Part shown: one piece after another, positions 18,063 to 27,423 of the stretch
Layout of the letters: the number at the start of each line of letters is the position of its first letter
How positions within the stretch are numbered: the first letter of the stretch is position 1
DNA from: Chitinophagaceae bacterium PMP191F
Lineage (GTDB): Bacteria; Bacteroidota; Bacteroidia; Chitinophagales; Chitinophagaceae
Assembly: GCA_001302245.1 (NCBI GenBank)
Contig: LGYU01000004.1
Location: 62,001-126,000 of the forward strand
Length of the DNA: 64,000 nucleotides
Direction: 5' to 3'
Notes under the pieces: model-generated
Database searches by the model: none
The model's input: only the letters and a program-made list of their open reading frames with translations
Told to the model about the DNA's origin: nothing
Position numbers and translations under genes: made by a program

Positions 18063-19100
18063 TTAGTAAGACCAGAGATCCTGCTCATAATTAAAGATGC
18101 GCTCTTTAATGTTCTCACCTTCTAACAGGGCGAGGATAGGATCTTTAATGAACGTTTTAATGAAGATATCGTTCGGGTTATTGATGGTGGATTTAATGAT
18201 CCTGCTGGCAAACATGCGGCTTTCAAACAGCTCTTCCCAGCTCATACGTGCACCATAGTTTTTGCCATTGTACACTTCGTGTTTGGCAAATACCGGACGC
18301 AGATCGGGGTAATACACCCAAAATACGGGAGTTACGTCCCTGAATGAACCATCATCGTTAGTGATAGTTTTGAGCGGAGCTATACCAAGAATGCGCACAT
18401 AAATCCTGGAAGATTCTTTGTCGAACACCCAGTCTTCTTTAACCCAGTAACGTTCAACTTTGTCAGGATTAAATTCTTCGGAAATGGTAGTATCCTTGAA
18501 TATTCCTTTTGAACCATCCGGATCTTTTGCCAGGTCAGGTACAGTAATGATTTTAGGTTTACCTACCAGCTTTTCAGCTATATCTTTAAACGTAATGGGA
18601 GTAGTGAACCTGTCGTCTTCAGCGCTGAAAGCAGTGATGCTGTCATTTTTAATAGCATTCAACAGAATGTAAATAAAACGCTGGTTACCCTGGTCGCCAT
18701 CTGCTCTGTAAACAAAAGGCAGGTTCAGTTTTTCATGTACATCTATTTCGCGCCATACACGCTGTACGTAGGCCGCATCATCTTCGCGGATGTGTTCGTA
18801 AGCCAGTGGCGTTCTGTCTTTCACCAGGTTACGCTCAATAGCGTTATCATTTCTCAATGATTTTTTAACCGGCGCTATTTCCAGTTTAGCCTCTACCGGA
18901 GCTGGTTTTACTGTATCAACAGGTGGAGCAATTGCTGCGGCTGCAGCATTGTTGTTCTTATTGGTAGTTGCACCTTTTTTAGCAGGCGTGGGTCTCTTCT
19001 GTGAAGAGCGCGAAGGCTTTTTTGCCTGTGCGTTCACCGCTTCTGCAGAAACTGTTAATACAGCCAGCAACAAACACAACTTAACGATACGGTTTCTCAT
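18063..19100 (-). CDS. gldN: Gliding/type IX secretion protein GldN (PorN)
   Basis: A periplasmic component of the type IX secretion core. With GldK it forms the ring beneath the outer membrane. The 345-aa protein has a signal peptide ending near AVNAQA, a basic and Ala/Pro-rich low-complexity stretch (to about residue 85), then the conserved domain. That domain opens with RNLVKDRTPLAYEHIREDDA and AAYVQRVWREIDVHEKLNLP and includes YYPDLRPVFAKHEVYNGKN and the C-terminal FIKDPILALLEGENIKERIF. Its position as the last gene of gldKLMN confirms the call. A terminator follows at once. Confidence 0.95.
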   Translation of the reverse strand: MRNRIVKLCLLLAVLTVSAEAVNAQAKKPSRSSQKRPTPAKKGATTNKNNNAAAAAIAPPVDTVKPAPVEAKLEIAPVKKSLRNDNAIERNLVKDRTPLAYEHIREDDAAYVQRVWREIDVHEKLNLPFVYRADGDQGNQRFIYILLNAIKNDSITAFSAEDDRFTTPITFKDIAEKLVGKPKIITVPDLAKDPDGSKGIFKDTTISEEFNPDKVERYWVKEDWVFDKESSRIYVRILGIAPLKTITNDDGSFRDVTPVFWVYYPDLRPVFAKHEVYNGKNYGARMSWEELFESRMFASRIIKSTINNPNDIFIKTFIKDPILALLEGENIKERIFNYEQDLWSY

Positions 19101-19118
19101 TATTCCCTGTTTAAAAAA

Positions 19119-20717
19119 TTATTTAAGCGTGAATTTCATTGGGGCAATATCCCTTTCTTTTCCATCAGGGCCCACAACTTTGATATCATCAAAAAATACG
19201 GTAGTGCCTGGGCCTGCACGGCCAATCAATGCAGCAGCTTTACCACCCCACCTGTTTCCTTCGTTGGTTTCCATGCTATAAATAGCGATAGGACCACCCA
19301 CTGCAGAAACAGAATAGCTTACTACGCGGAAACCAGCTTCAAAGTCAGATTCATCATAACGGGCAATTACACCACCCATTGCTTTGAACTCAGCTGAAGA
19401 GATAGACGCGCCGCTTTTCTTAGTACCTACAAATGCTGTAGGAGGAGGCAGGTTTTTGAGACGCATCGGGAACTCGAAAGTTTTTCCGTCAGCAACTACA
19501 ATTACTTTTGAAAGACCTGCGTGCGAAGGCTTGGCGATGTATTTGTCGCCGCTTGCTTTGGTAATAGAACCATCACCTGCGGGTAAGCTTACTTTTACTT
19601 TTTCAGCACCTACACTACCACCAGAGATGGTAATAGGGTTATCAACACCAACATACATTACGTTCATCTTTTCGAGGAACACGGATGCACCGGAAGGAAC
19701 ACCTACAGTATATTTAACTACTTTGTTTACAGTTGCAATAGTTCCATCAGGTTTAGCATATTCAATTTTTACATCCACTGCTTTGTCACCAACGCCATTG
19801 GCAGTTGTTTTCCAGATAGCAGTACCTTCCGGAGTGAGCGGTTGTAACTGACCACCGATGTAAACTTTAGGCTGAGCCTGTGCGCTGAAAGCGCCGATAC
19901 CTGCAGTGATTTCAATAGCATCACCAGGCATAGCATAAGTAGTGTTTGACTGAGCGATAGCCTGGAATTTGTCGAAGATCACTTTTACAGAACCGATCTG
20001 TTTAAGGCAATAATCAATTACCTGGGCTTCAGAATTCTTAACGTCATTCTGAAATTTGCTCAGAATGGTCAGGGCAGCAATAGTAGGCGTCATGTGGAAA
20101 TAGTTGGTGGTCCAACCTTTCGCATCATTTGGCTGATCTTTACCGCTCTGGCTTTTAGGCACGCTCATGTCCAGTGGCAGCGCTTTCTGCAAAGCAGCGA
20201 TGTCTGCTACCAGTTGATCGTGTAATTTGGGGTTGCCGGCAAAAGCAGGATCTTCAGGATTGATAACTGCTACGATCTTTTGTTTGAAAGCATTCAGTCT
20301 GTCGTACAGTTCTTTGCCCTTACCTTCTTTGTCCATCAGACGCGTAGGTGCGTCCAGGTTATCTTCCTTAAAGTTTTCTTTACCATTTTCAACTCTTAAG
20401 TCAGAAGCTTTTTTCATGTCCTGCTTAAGATTTTCAATGTAAGTAAACATTTCTGCAGATAAGCCCTTGGCCTCTTCGGCTTTAGGACCCCAGATCATCG
20501 CATTTGCTTTTGTCTGAGGATCTTCTTTCGCTGCTGTAAAGGAAGCGTAAGTGGCGTTATTTTTATCTCCAATCAGATTGTTAGAGGCCGTGATACTTGT
20601 ATTAACGGTTTTGAAGGCATTTAACACCTCTGCAGACACGTTCAGTGCCAGCATGGCTGTTAACACGAGGTACATCATGTTAACCATCTTCTGCCTGGGC
20701 TCCTTAGGTAAAGCCAT
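19119..20717 (-). CDS. gldM: Gliding motor protein GldM (PorM)
   Basis: Inner-membrane-anchored, mostly periplasmic part of the GldLM proton-driven motor that powers type IX secretion and gliding. The 532-aa protein begins MALPKEPRQKMVNMMYLVLT, with the single N-terminal transmembrane helix (about residues 12-35) that packs with GldL. The long periplasmic part contains beta-rich domains; VYIGGQLQPLTPEGTAIWKT and FLEKMNVMYVGVDNPITISG are characteristic of them. It lies between gldN (18 bp) and gldL (83 bp). The length fits the family. Confidence 0.96.
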   Translation of the reverse strand: MALPKEPRQKMVNMMYLVLTAMLALNVSAEVLNAFKTVNTSITASNNLIGDKNNATYASFTAAKEDPQTKANAMIWGPKAEEAKGLSAEMFTYIENLKQDMKKASDLRVENGKENFKEDNLDAPTRLMDKEGKGKELYDRLNAFKQKIVAVINPEDPAFAGNPKLHDQLVADIAALQKALPLDMSVPKSQSGKDQPNDAKGWTTNYFHMTPTIAALTILSKFQNDVKNSEAQVIDYCLKQIGSVKVIFDKFQAIAQSNTTYAMPGDAIEITAGIGAFSAQAQPKVYIGGQLQPLTPEGTAIWKTTANGVGDKAVDVKIEYAKPDGTIATVNKVVKYTVGVPSGASVFLEKMNVMYVGVDNPITISGGSVGAEKVKVSLPAGDGSITKASGDKYIAKPSHAGLSKVIVVADGKTFEFPMRLKNLPPPTAFVGTKKSGASISSAEFKAMGGVIARYDESDFEAGFRVVSYSVSAVGGPIAIYSMETNEGNRWGGKAAALIGRAGPGTTVFFDDIKVVGPDGKERDIAPMKFTLK

Positions 20718-20800
20718 GGATGTAGGTTTTTCAGTTAAACTAAATAAAATTCACACTATTCAAGGGGTACCGGATATTGGCGTTAATTGAACATTACAGA

Positions 20801-21568
20801 TTAACGGCCCTGCATTGCAGTCAGCATGTTACCATAAACGGTGTTCAGGCTGCTGAGGTTGCCGGCCAGTTTAGCGATCTGCTCATGTGCTTTCTTAGCA
20901 TCATCAACGCTGCTCTGCATTGTCTGAGAAGCCTGCGCCAGATTACCATAGAAGCTGTTCATTGCTTTCAGATGGTTATTGGTATCCTGCAGTTCCAGTT
21001 CATAAATAGCGTTCAGTGAACCTAAGTTTTTAGTCAGCACCTGTACCTGCTCATGGAATTGTTTAGTGCTATCTGCAGCTGCATTGAACTGAGAGATAGT
21101 GCTGGTAGCACCCTGGTAAGCATTTTTCATTGCATCCAGTGCAGTTGCAGCTTCTTTTGTTTTGGCAGAGTAATCGCTGGTAGCTTTTACTGCGTCAGAA
21201 ACATCAGCAATTTTATCTACAGAAGTGCCTAATTTTTTGAAACCGGCGCTCAGTTTTTCAAGATTTGCAGGAGTAATGTCTGCATCGTGCAGCATTTTAT
21301 CCAATTTTTCTACAGCCGGATTTCCTGCAGAAGCTCCACCGGCTAATTTGGGCAGTGCTTCAGCAATAGCATGCATTTCAGATCCGGGAGGAGGTAAAAT
21401 TGCATATACAACGAAGATCAATGCCTCGGTTAACAAACCGGCAGTTAAGAAAAAGTCAGCTAATGCCTGGTGTGTGATTTTTTGCCATGCACCAAAGATT
21501 ACAATTGCGGCGCCCATACACACCACTATGTTTACAATACGTTCTGTTGATTTGGAAGCTCCAGCCAT
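20801..21568 (-). CDS. gldL: Gliding motor protein GldL (PorL)
   Basis: Inner-membrane motor subunit that, with GldM, converts the proton gradient into motion of the type IX machinery. The 255-aa protein has two N-terminal transmembrane helices (VNIVVCMGAAIVIFGAWQ and FFLTAGLLTEALIFVVYAIL). The second helix contains the conserved Glu implicated in proton transfer in family members. A long cytoplasmic helical tail rich in Ala, Gln and Asn follows, probably a coiled coil. It is preceded by gldK with a 141-bp gap. Confidence 0.96.
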   Translation of the reverse strand: MAGASKSTERIVNIVVCMGAAIVIFGAWQKITHQALADFFLTAGLLTEALIFVVYAILPPPGSEMHAIAEALPKLAGGASAGNPAVEKLDKMLHDADITPANLEKLSAGFKKLGTSVDKIADVSDAVKATSDYSAKTKEAATALDAMKNAYQGATSTISQFNAAADSTKQFHEQVQVLTKNLGSLNAIYELELQDTNNHLKAMNSFYGNLAQASQTMQSSVDDAKKAHEQIAKLAGNLSSLNTVYGNMLTAMQGR

Positions 21569-21709
21569 AGGTTTAATTTTTAAATAGTTAGGAAAACGGA
21601 TTTTAATTTGGGGTTAAGAGAATACAAGCCTATTTTGATTTTTAAATGAAATCAATTCTATTAACGGGAATTCCCGCCGGAAATTTTACTCGTAAGCAGA
21701 AAGATTTTA

Positions 21710-22981
21710 CTACTTCTTCATGGGAGGCAAATCAATTACACAGCGGAAGCCGATGTAAGATTTAGCAGTATCCATGTACTCATAGTTACGTGCACTGGTT
21801 TGCAGGTAAAAGCCTACATCTTTCCAGCTACCGCCACGAAGAACTTTACGTTTCATACGGGGAGGATCTGCGTCATTGGCATTGAACCTGATATCAGGGT
21901 TCATATCGTGCTGGAAGTTATAAGCACCTTCGTAGAACAGCGATGAAGTCCATTCTGCTACGTTACCTGCCATACAGTACAGGCCAAAGTCGTTGGGCCA
22001 GTAAGCATCGGCACGGGCAGTGTAAAAGGCACCGTCTTCAGGATAGTTACCACGGCCGGGTTTAAAGTTGGCCAGTAAGCAACCTTTACGGTTACGCAGG
22101 TATGGGTTACCCCAGGGGAACATTGACTGTGAACGACCACCGCGGGCTGCATATTCCCATTCTGCTTCTGTTGGCAGACGGAAATCAGATTCTGTAGCCC
22201 TGTTCTTAGATTCCAGGAAGGCGTTCAGGTAGTGCGTTCTCCATTCGCAGAAGGCTGTAGCCTGTTTCCAGTTTACACCTACAACGGGATAGTTTCCAAA
22301 AGACGGATGAGAGAAATAACGTTTGGTCATCGGCTCATTGTAAGAATAGCTGAAGTCGCGTATCCATACCAGTGTGTCGGGATAAACACGTACATTTTTC
22401 TTAACGATGAACTGTGAGCGTGGTTTGCCGGTATTTTCTCTTTTAGCAGCTTCTTTGAGGTCGAATATTTCTGAATGGAATTCTAACTTGTAAGGATCGA
22501 TCTCTTTCTTTCCAAACACCCTGTTCTCAGGAGACAGGATCAACTGATCGATCTTTTCGATAGTAGCTTTATCGCCGTACTTGATGGTAGATGCCTTTTT
22601 CCAGTCGATAACAAATACACCGTCCACTTCTTTACCATATTGTAATAAGGTAGCGGCGGTAGAATCGCGTACCCAGTTTACGAACTGACGGTATTCGTTA
22701 TTTGTTATTTCAGTTGCATCCATCCAGAATCCGTTGATGGACACCTGTTTATTTCTGGCGTTGTAAGAATAGTTTACATCTTCATCGCTTGCACCCATAT
22801 GGAAGGTTCCAGGTGGGATATACACCATTCCGGGCGGCTTTGTAAGATTATACTTAGCTCCGGGAGCAACTCCGTGTAGCTGTCCGTCATTAGGCAAACC
22901 TTTAGATTTGCCCATGCCGCAACCTGCAGCAACAGTCATTGCCACCAGGGCTGTCATGGCGGATAGGTTCTTCATTTTCAT
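21710..22981 (-). CDS. gldK: Gliding/type IX secretion lipoprotein GldK (PorK)
   Basis: Outer-membrane lipoprotein that builds the periplasmic ring of the type IX secretion system with GldN. The lipobox is VAAGC with Cys21 when translation starts at the ATG at 22981 (MKMKNLSAMTALVAM). The fold is formylglycine-generating-enzyme/SUMF1-like but not catalytic: GMVYIPPGTFHMGASDED, INGFWMDATEITNNEYRQF, FRLPTEAEWEYAARGGRSQS and VLRGGSWKDVGFYLQTSARN. A 16-residue longer start at 23029 would lie inside the -33 region of the predicted promoter and is rejected. It is the first gene of gldKLMN. Confidence 0.96.
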   Translation of the reverse strand: MKMKNLSAMTALVAMTVAAGCGMGKSKGLPNDGQLHGVAPGAKYNLTKPPGMVYIPPGTFHMGASDEDVNYSYNARNKQVSINGFWMDATEITNNEYRQFVNWVRDSTAATLLQYGKEVDGVFVIDWKKASTIKYGDKATIEKIDQLILSPENRVFGKKEIDPYKLEFHSEIFDLKEAAKRENTGKPRSQFIVKKNVRVYPDTLVWIRDFSYSYNEPMTKRYFSHPSFGNYPVVGVNWKQATAFCEWRTHYLNAFLESKNRATESDFRLPTEAEWEYAARGGRSQSMFPWGNPYLRNRKGCLLANFKPGRGNYPEDGAFYTARADAYWPNDFGLYCMAGNVAEWTSSLFYEGAYNFQHDMNPDIRFNANDADPPRMKRKVLRGGSWKDVGFYLQTSARNYEYMDTAKSYIGFRCVIDLPPMKK

Positions 22982-23000
22982 AATATTAAAGGGTATTGGG

Positions 23001-23031
23001 CAAAAATAATGTTTTACCGACTTCATCACAA
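23001..23031 (-). promoter_or_regulatory. Predicted promoter of the gldKLMN operon
   Basis: On the minus strand, TTG (23029-23031) is followed after 20 bp by TATTTTTG (23001-23008). This fits the Bacteroidota pattern TTG-N19-21-TAnnTTTG. Transcription would start near 22994, about 13 nt before the gldK ATG at 22981. Confidence 0.55.
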
Positions 23032-23129
23032 GTTTAGAATTTATTTTTTGAAACGCAATCCAAGCGATACAAGCTCAGATTTAAACGGTACCGGAAATCA
23101 AATTATTGTATACAGCAAAATTTTAAGTT

Positions 23130-25184
23130 TTACACATTCTTTAACTGCTGTAACAGGCTATGTACCTCATTTACAGGCCGTTGACATGCATACTGACGGC
23201 ATAGAAAAAGCCATGTGCCGGAAGTATTGTTTTTTTGAGCCAGTAACGGGAAACCCTGAACCTCCTTTTCGGCTGATTGTAACACTTTTAATGGCAGAAA
23301 AGCACGTAAAAGTTCCTTCCTTACTTCAGTAGCATTACTACCGGTTATTACTATCTCAGGAATACCATACGTTAGTGACATCAGCAGGGTTGCCCACAAG
23401 CCAAATGACGATGGATACCTGTTCACTGCCTGGTGCAATAAACCGGTCATTTTCATGGACCGCTCACGCCATGCAGAAATATCAAAAATCACACCTAAAC
23501 TATACAGGTTTACCGCCATCATTGCATTACCAGACGGCACAGCCCCGTCGTACAGCTCTTTTTTGCGTACAATAACGTCCTGCTGGTCTTTGTGCGTATA
23601 ATAGAAATAGCCCGTTTCTTCCTCGCTGAACCGCTCTGTCACCCATTCGGTCAGGGCACGTGCGCGGTGCAGGTAATCCGTATTGCCGGTTACCTCCTGC
23701 AATTGCAGCAGTGCCTGGATCAGGTAGCTGTAATCGTCCAGGAATGCAGGGTAACGGGCAGTTCCGTTTTTGGTAGTGTGGTAAAAGCCTTCCGGGCCGG
23801 CATCGAACCGGGTAAGCATAAAATGCATGTTCCTTTCGGCCAGTTTCAGGTAATGTTCATTTCCGGTTGCTGTACAGGCATTACAGCAGGCTATATTCAT
23901 CAGTGCGTTCCATCCCAGCAATAACTTATCGTCCAGCAAAGGGCGTATGCGTTTGCTGCGGGCTTGCAGCAACTTTACGCGTCCCTCATTGATTATACGC
24001 AGTAATTCATCAACAGGCATTCCCCGGCGGACGGCAAATGTTTCGGGGTCTTCCTTCACCTGTAATATATTCGTATGTTCCCAGTTACCGGTTGGGCTAA
24101 TGTCAAAAAATGCAGTAAATACCGGTGCATCTTCCTGCAGCAGCGCATCTACCTCTGTTTTATTCCACACATAAAATTTACCCTCTACACCTTCGCTGTC
24201 TGCATCCAGTGCAGAATAAAAACCACCGTCGGGCAACAATAACTCACGCTCTATAAACTCCATGGTTTGCTCAATTGCCTGCCGGTACAACGGCTTTCCG
24301 GTAAGCTGATACGCTTCGCTCATTACCGATACCAGCAACGCATTATCGTACAGCATTTTTTCAAAATGCGGTATCAGCCATTCATTATCCGTGGCATAGC
24401 GGGCAAAGCCCCCTCCTACCTGATCATAAATACCGCCCCGGATCATTCTATCCAGGCTGAGGCAGGCCTGTTGCAACGCTTCCTCATTTCCGGTGTGATA
24501 ATGGTAGTGCAGCAGGTAGCGGATAACAAAGGTTTGCGGAAACTTGGGTGCTTTACCAAACCCGCCATCTTCCTTATCAGCATTGCGCATGATATTGGCA
24601 AACATCAGGTGCACCTTGTCCTTTGTAAACATTTGCTCAGCCGGCAACAGGTCCTTTACTGCCTGCTGGCCAAAGCCGTTTGACTGATCAATATGCCGGG
24701 TAAGATTTTCAGCCTGAGTATTGACCTCCTCACGTTTTTCGTTGAAAGTACGCCACACTCCCTGCAATGTATCAACCCACGAGGCGCGGTTAAATGCCGG
24801 GCGGGGCGGGAAATAGGTACCTCCGTAAAAAGGCTTGCCTTCAGGGGTAAGAAATACATTTAGCGGCCAGCCACCACTACCCGTCATGGCCTGTACAGCA
24901 TCCATATAAATATGATCAAGATCCGGTCTTTCTTCCCGGTCGATCTTGATGTTTACAAAACGTTCGTTCATTACGGTAGCTGTAGCCTCATCCTCAAAGC
25001 TCTCTTTCTCCATTACATGGCACCAGTGGCAGGCAGCATAGCCAATGCTGACAAGTACAGGCTTATCTTCCTGGCGGGCTTTTTCAAAAGCCTCGTCGCC
25101 CCATGGATACCAATCCACGGGATTGTGAGCATGCTGTAAAAGATATGGACTGGTTTCTTTTGCCAGCCTGTTGGTATGCGTCAT
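23130..25184 (-). CDS. Thioredoxin-domain protein of the YyaL/SPATA20 family (DUF255)
   Basis: A 684-aa protein with an N-terminal thioredoxin-like domain, seen in [17 protein letters not shown] and [20 protein letters not shown]. The CxxC-like site here is CHWC. An (alpha/alpha)6 glycosidase-like or cellobiose-epimerase-like toroid follows, with [55 protein letters not shown] and [12 protein letters not shown]. The family is widespread and its reaction is unknown; some members are annotated as N-acylglucosamine 2-epimerase-like. No signal peptide is seen, so it is probably cytosolic. It stands upstream of gldK on the same strand, with a separate gldK promoter between them. Confidence 0.9.
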   Translation of the reverse strand: MTHTNRLAKETSPYLLQHAHNPVDWYPWGDEAFEKARQEDKPVLVSIGYAACHWCHVMEKESFEDEATATVMNERFVNIKIDREERPDLDHIYMDAVQAMTGSGGWPLNVFLTPEGKPFYGGTYFPPRPAFNRASWVDTLQGVWRTFNEKREEVNTQAENLTRHIDQSNGFGQQAVKDLLPAEQMFTKDKVHLMFANIMRNADKEDGGFGKAPKFPQTFVIRYLLHYHYHTGNEEALQQACLSLDRMIRGGIYDQVGGGFARYATDNEWLIPHFEKMLYDNALLVSVMSEAYQLTGKPLYRQAIEQTMEFIERELLLPDGGFYSALDADSEGVEGKFYVWNKTEVDALLQEDAPVFTAFFDISPTGNWEHTNILQVKEDPETFAVRRGMPVDELLRIINEGRVKLLQARSKRIRPLLDDKLLLGWNALMNIACCNACTATGNEHYLKLAERNMHFMLTRFDAGPEGFYHTTKNGTARYPAFLDDYSYLIQALLQLQEVTGNTDYLHRARALTEWVTERFSEEETGYFYYTHKDQQDVIVRKKELYDGAVPSGNAMMAVNLYSLGVIFDISAWRERSMKMTGLLHQAVNRYPSSFGLWATLLMSLTYGIPEIVITGSNATEVRKELLRAFLPLKVLQSAEKEVQGFPLLAQKNNTSGTWLFLCRQYACQRPVNEVHSLLQQLKNV

Positions 25185-25446
25185 TGTTATTTACATTGCA
25201 GGAAAAGGGACAGGAAAAGGTATATACAGTACGGAATCCGGGCAGTACAGGTAATGAAGGTATTGAGTTTATAGCAGAAGAAAACATGATCTGTTCCCTG
25301 CCGGGGGAGAATATGAGTCCGATCTGCATGAAAGCAGCTTTCAACGGGTGGAAATACAACAGAAAGATAACGATTCTATAAAGCAGGCAATGTTATTGCG
25401 CGGATTTATTTTTCCGCTATCGCAAATCTGCCAGTCTAGTGTCCTC

Positions 25447-26247
25447 CTATTTCTTCTTCATAATAGCTGACAGGTATTGCTCCAGCGCAGCTACCATAGA
25501 AGGTGCCTGAGGCTGTGGCGCTTTAATATCCAATGTTAAACCGGCTTCTTCAACAGCTTTTGATGTATTGCTTCCAAATGCGCCGATACGGGTACCATTT
25601 TGTTTGTAAGCAGGAATGTTGTCGAACAAACTTTTTACGCCGCTGGGAGTGAAGAAACAGATGATATCGTAGCCATTTTTATTAAGAATCTCTTTTACAT
25701 CATTGCTGGCTGTGCGGTACATAAATGGCGTGGCAAACCCGCAATTGTGGTGTTTAAGCCAGTTGATGATCTCGTTGTCCTGCTGATTCTCCGAACAAGG
25801 GTACAGGAACTTTTCATTTTCCTTGTGCTTGTTAATAACATCAAACATGCTTTTGTTGGTACCATCTGCTCCATAGAAAACTTTGCGTTTACGATAGAGG
25901 ATGAACTTTTGCAGGTATAATGCCACCGCTTCGGTGATACAGAAATACTTGGTATCCTGCGAAACGCTTACTTTCATTTCCTCGCAGATGCGGAAAAAGT
26001 GATCAATAGCATTACGGCTGGTGAAGACAACCGCGGTGAACTGTGCTATTTCAATTTTTTGCTTCCGGAAATCCTTGGCAGGTATACCTTCCAGGCGAAT
26101 AAAAGGATGGAAGTCAAGTTCAACACTATACTTCTTTGCCAGCTCGAAGTAAGGAGACTTGTCGGTTTCCGGCCTGGGTTGAGTTATTAAAATCTTTTTA
26201 ATTGTACTGGTAGCTGTCGCCACGTTTTTAGCCCCGTTTTTAACCAT
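25447..26247 (-). CDS. hemD: Uroporphyrinogen-III synthase
   Basis: Cyclises hydroxymethylbilane with inversion of ring D to uroporphyrinogen III, the branch point to haem, sirohaem and corrinoids. HemD proteins are poorly conserved. The 266-aa product has the two-lobe pattern of the family with KKILITQPRPETDKSPYFEL, TAVVFTSRNAIDHFF and GYDIICFFTPSGVKSLFDNI, and a late IGAFGSNTSKAVEEAGL. I start at the ATG at 26247 (MVKNGAKNV), because the longer start at 26292 overlaps the preceding gene. It follows a DUF4271 gene, an arrangement common in Bacteroidota. Confidence 0.88.
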   Translation of the reverse strand: MVKNGAKNVATATSTIKKILITQPRPETDKSPYFELAKKYSVELDFHPFIRLEGIPAKDFRKQKIEIAQFTAVVFTSRNAIDHFFRICEEMKVSVSQDTKYFCITEAVALYLQKFILYRKRKVFYGADGTNKSMFDVINKHKENEKFLYPCSENQQDNEIINWLKHHNCGFATPFMYRTASNDVKEILNKNGYDIICFFTPSGVKSLFDNIPAYKQNGTRIGAFGSNTSKAVEEAGLTLDIKAPQPQAPSMVAALEQYLSAIMKKK

Positions 26248-26272
26248 ATTTGTTAAGTATGGATTCACTAAA

Positions 26273-27331
26273 TTAATAACTTCTTTCCACAAAGATCAAT
26301 AACACCTTGTAAATCAATAAAAGGGGTGCTATTTCGAAGGCGCAAAGGTAAACAAAAAAATGCAATCTATTCACCTTTATTTCATTTCGCACTGGCTTAT
26401 ACGATATTATAAATCTATAAATGTATAATATGAACAATATCATGAAAGCAAGGGTAAATACCACCGGGTATAAAGGCTGATATGGAAATGCCAATAACAC
26501 CGTTACCGGTAACAGAAATATACCAATGATCTTATTGACAAGAAAGACGATAAAGATGTAGGTATCGGTGGCATGGCTTATATTAAATATCCATCCCGTT
26601 ATTTTCAGCAACAGGAATTTGCCAAGATAGATCAGTAACAATAAAGCTGTACAGTACAACTGCAGCAACCAAATGTTAATACTACCCGGTACTATTTTAT
26701 AATGCAGGCATACGAAACTCAGGAACAGTCCACCACTCAGCAGGAAAAGAATATTCAGCAACAATGACGGAAGCGGCGATTGCAACAACTGTTCACGGAT
26801 CTGCTGCTGCCGCAGCGTAGCCCTGAAAAAGAGTGTAATGACGTTTGCCAGGTACTTTTCAAACAACAGCCTGATAAGTCCCATATACAGTAACAACCCC
26901 AGCAGAAAATAGAACAGGCCATCTTTATCGTTGACCTTTTTTTCCAGCATACGCGAATTAAGCGGAGTGCCGAAAAAATTATAATACGGATGATCTCTCA
27001 ATACATGTTGAAATACAGCTATTGAATAATGCCGTGTAATTGTTTGCGGAGCCTGTGTTACAGTTTGTATAACCGGTACGGAATCCTTTACTGCCGCAGA
27101 ATCTTTTGCCTGTAATACTGTGGAATCAGTTACTATGGGCACTGTTTTCTTTCTTACCGGCCTGAGGCTATCCGGTAATGATATTTTCCGGGTAATGGTA
27201 TCCTGTACGGGTGTAGTATCTTTTTGCCGTACAGCACTGTCTGTTTCGCTTTGGGCAAACACAACAACTGAAATACAACAACACCATAAAAGTGATAGAA
27301 TTTTCTTCACCGGCTTTGATTGGATGTGCAA
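26273..27331 (-). CDS. DUF4271-type membrane protein
   Basis: A 352-aa protein with an N-terminal signal or anchor ending near VVVFAQ, then a Thr/Val-rich linker (to about residue 100). A C-terminal region has about seven or eight hydrophobic segments, for example YFLLGLLLYMGLIRLLFEKY and IVFLVNKIIGIFLLPVTVLL. This matches the Bacteroidota DUF4271 family, which is repeatedly found next to hemD. The function is unknown. It overlaps neither neighbour: hemD starts 25 bp downstream and the next gene upstream is a BamA-like protein gene. A role in haem or polyprenyl-linked envelope metabolism is guesswork from position only. Confidence 0.85.
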   Translation of the reverse strand: MHIQSKPVKKILSLLWCCCISVVVFAQSETDSAVRQKDTTPVQDTITRKISLPDSLRPVRKKTVPIVTDSTVLQAKDSAAVKDSVPVIQTVTQAPQTITRHYSIAVFQHVLRDHPYYNFFGTPLNSRMLEKKVNDKDGLFYFLLGLLLYMGLIRLLFEKYLANVITLFFRATLRQQQIREQLLQSPLPSLLLNILFLLSGGLFLSFVCLHYKIVPGSINIWLLQLYCTALLLLIYLGKFLLLKITGWIFNISHATDTYIFIVFLVNKIIGIFLLPVTVLLAFPYQPLYPVVFTLAFMILFILYIYRFIISYKPVRNEIKVNRLHFFVYLCAFEIAPLLLIYKVLLIFVERSY

Positions 27332-27423
27332 AAGTATTGTAGTAAACGGATTTATTTGTATTTGTGTGTACCGCAGAAGCGCTTTTTTTCCGGAAGTGGA
27401 AAAGAAATGAATATCCTGCCGGT

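Noticed and set aside
25103-25381. Plus-strand ORF overlapping the thioredoxin-domain gene start
   Set aside because: About a third is antisense to the N-terminus of a clear gene; the rest has no features.
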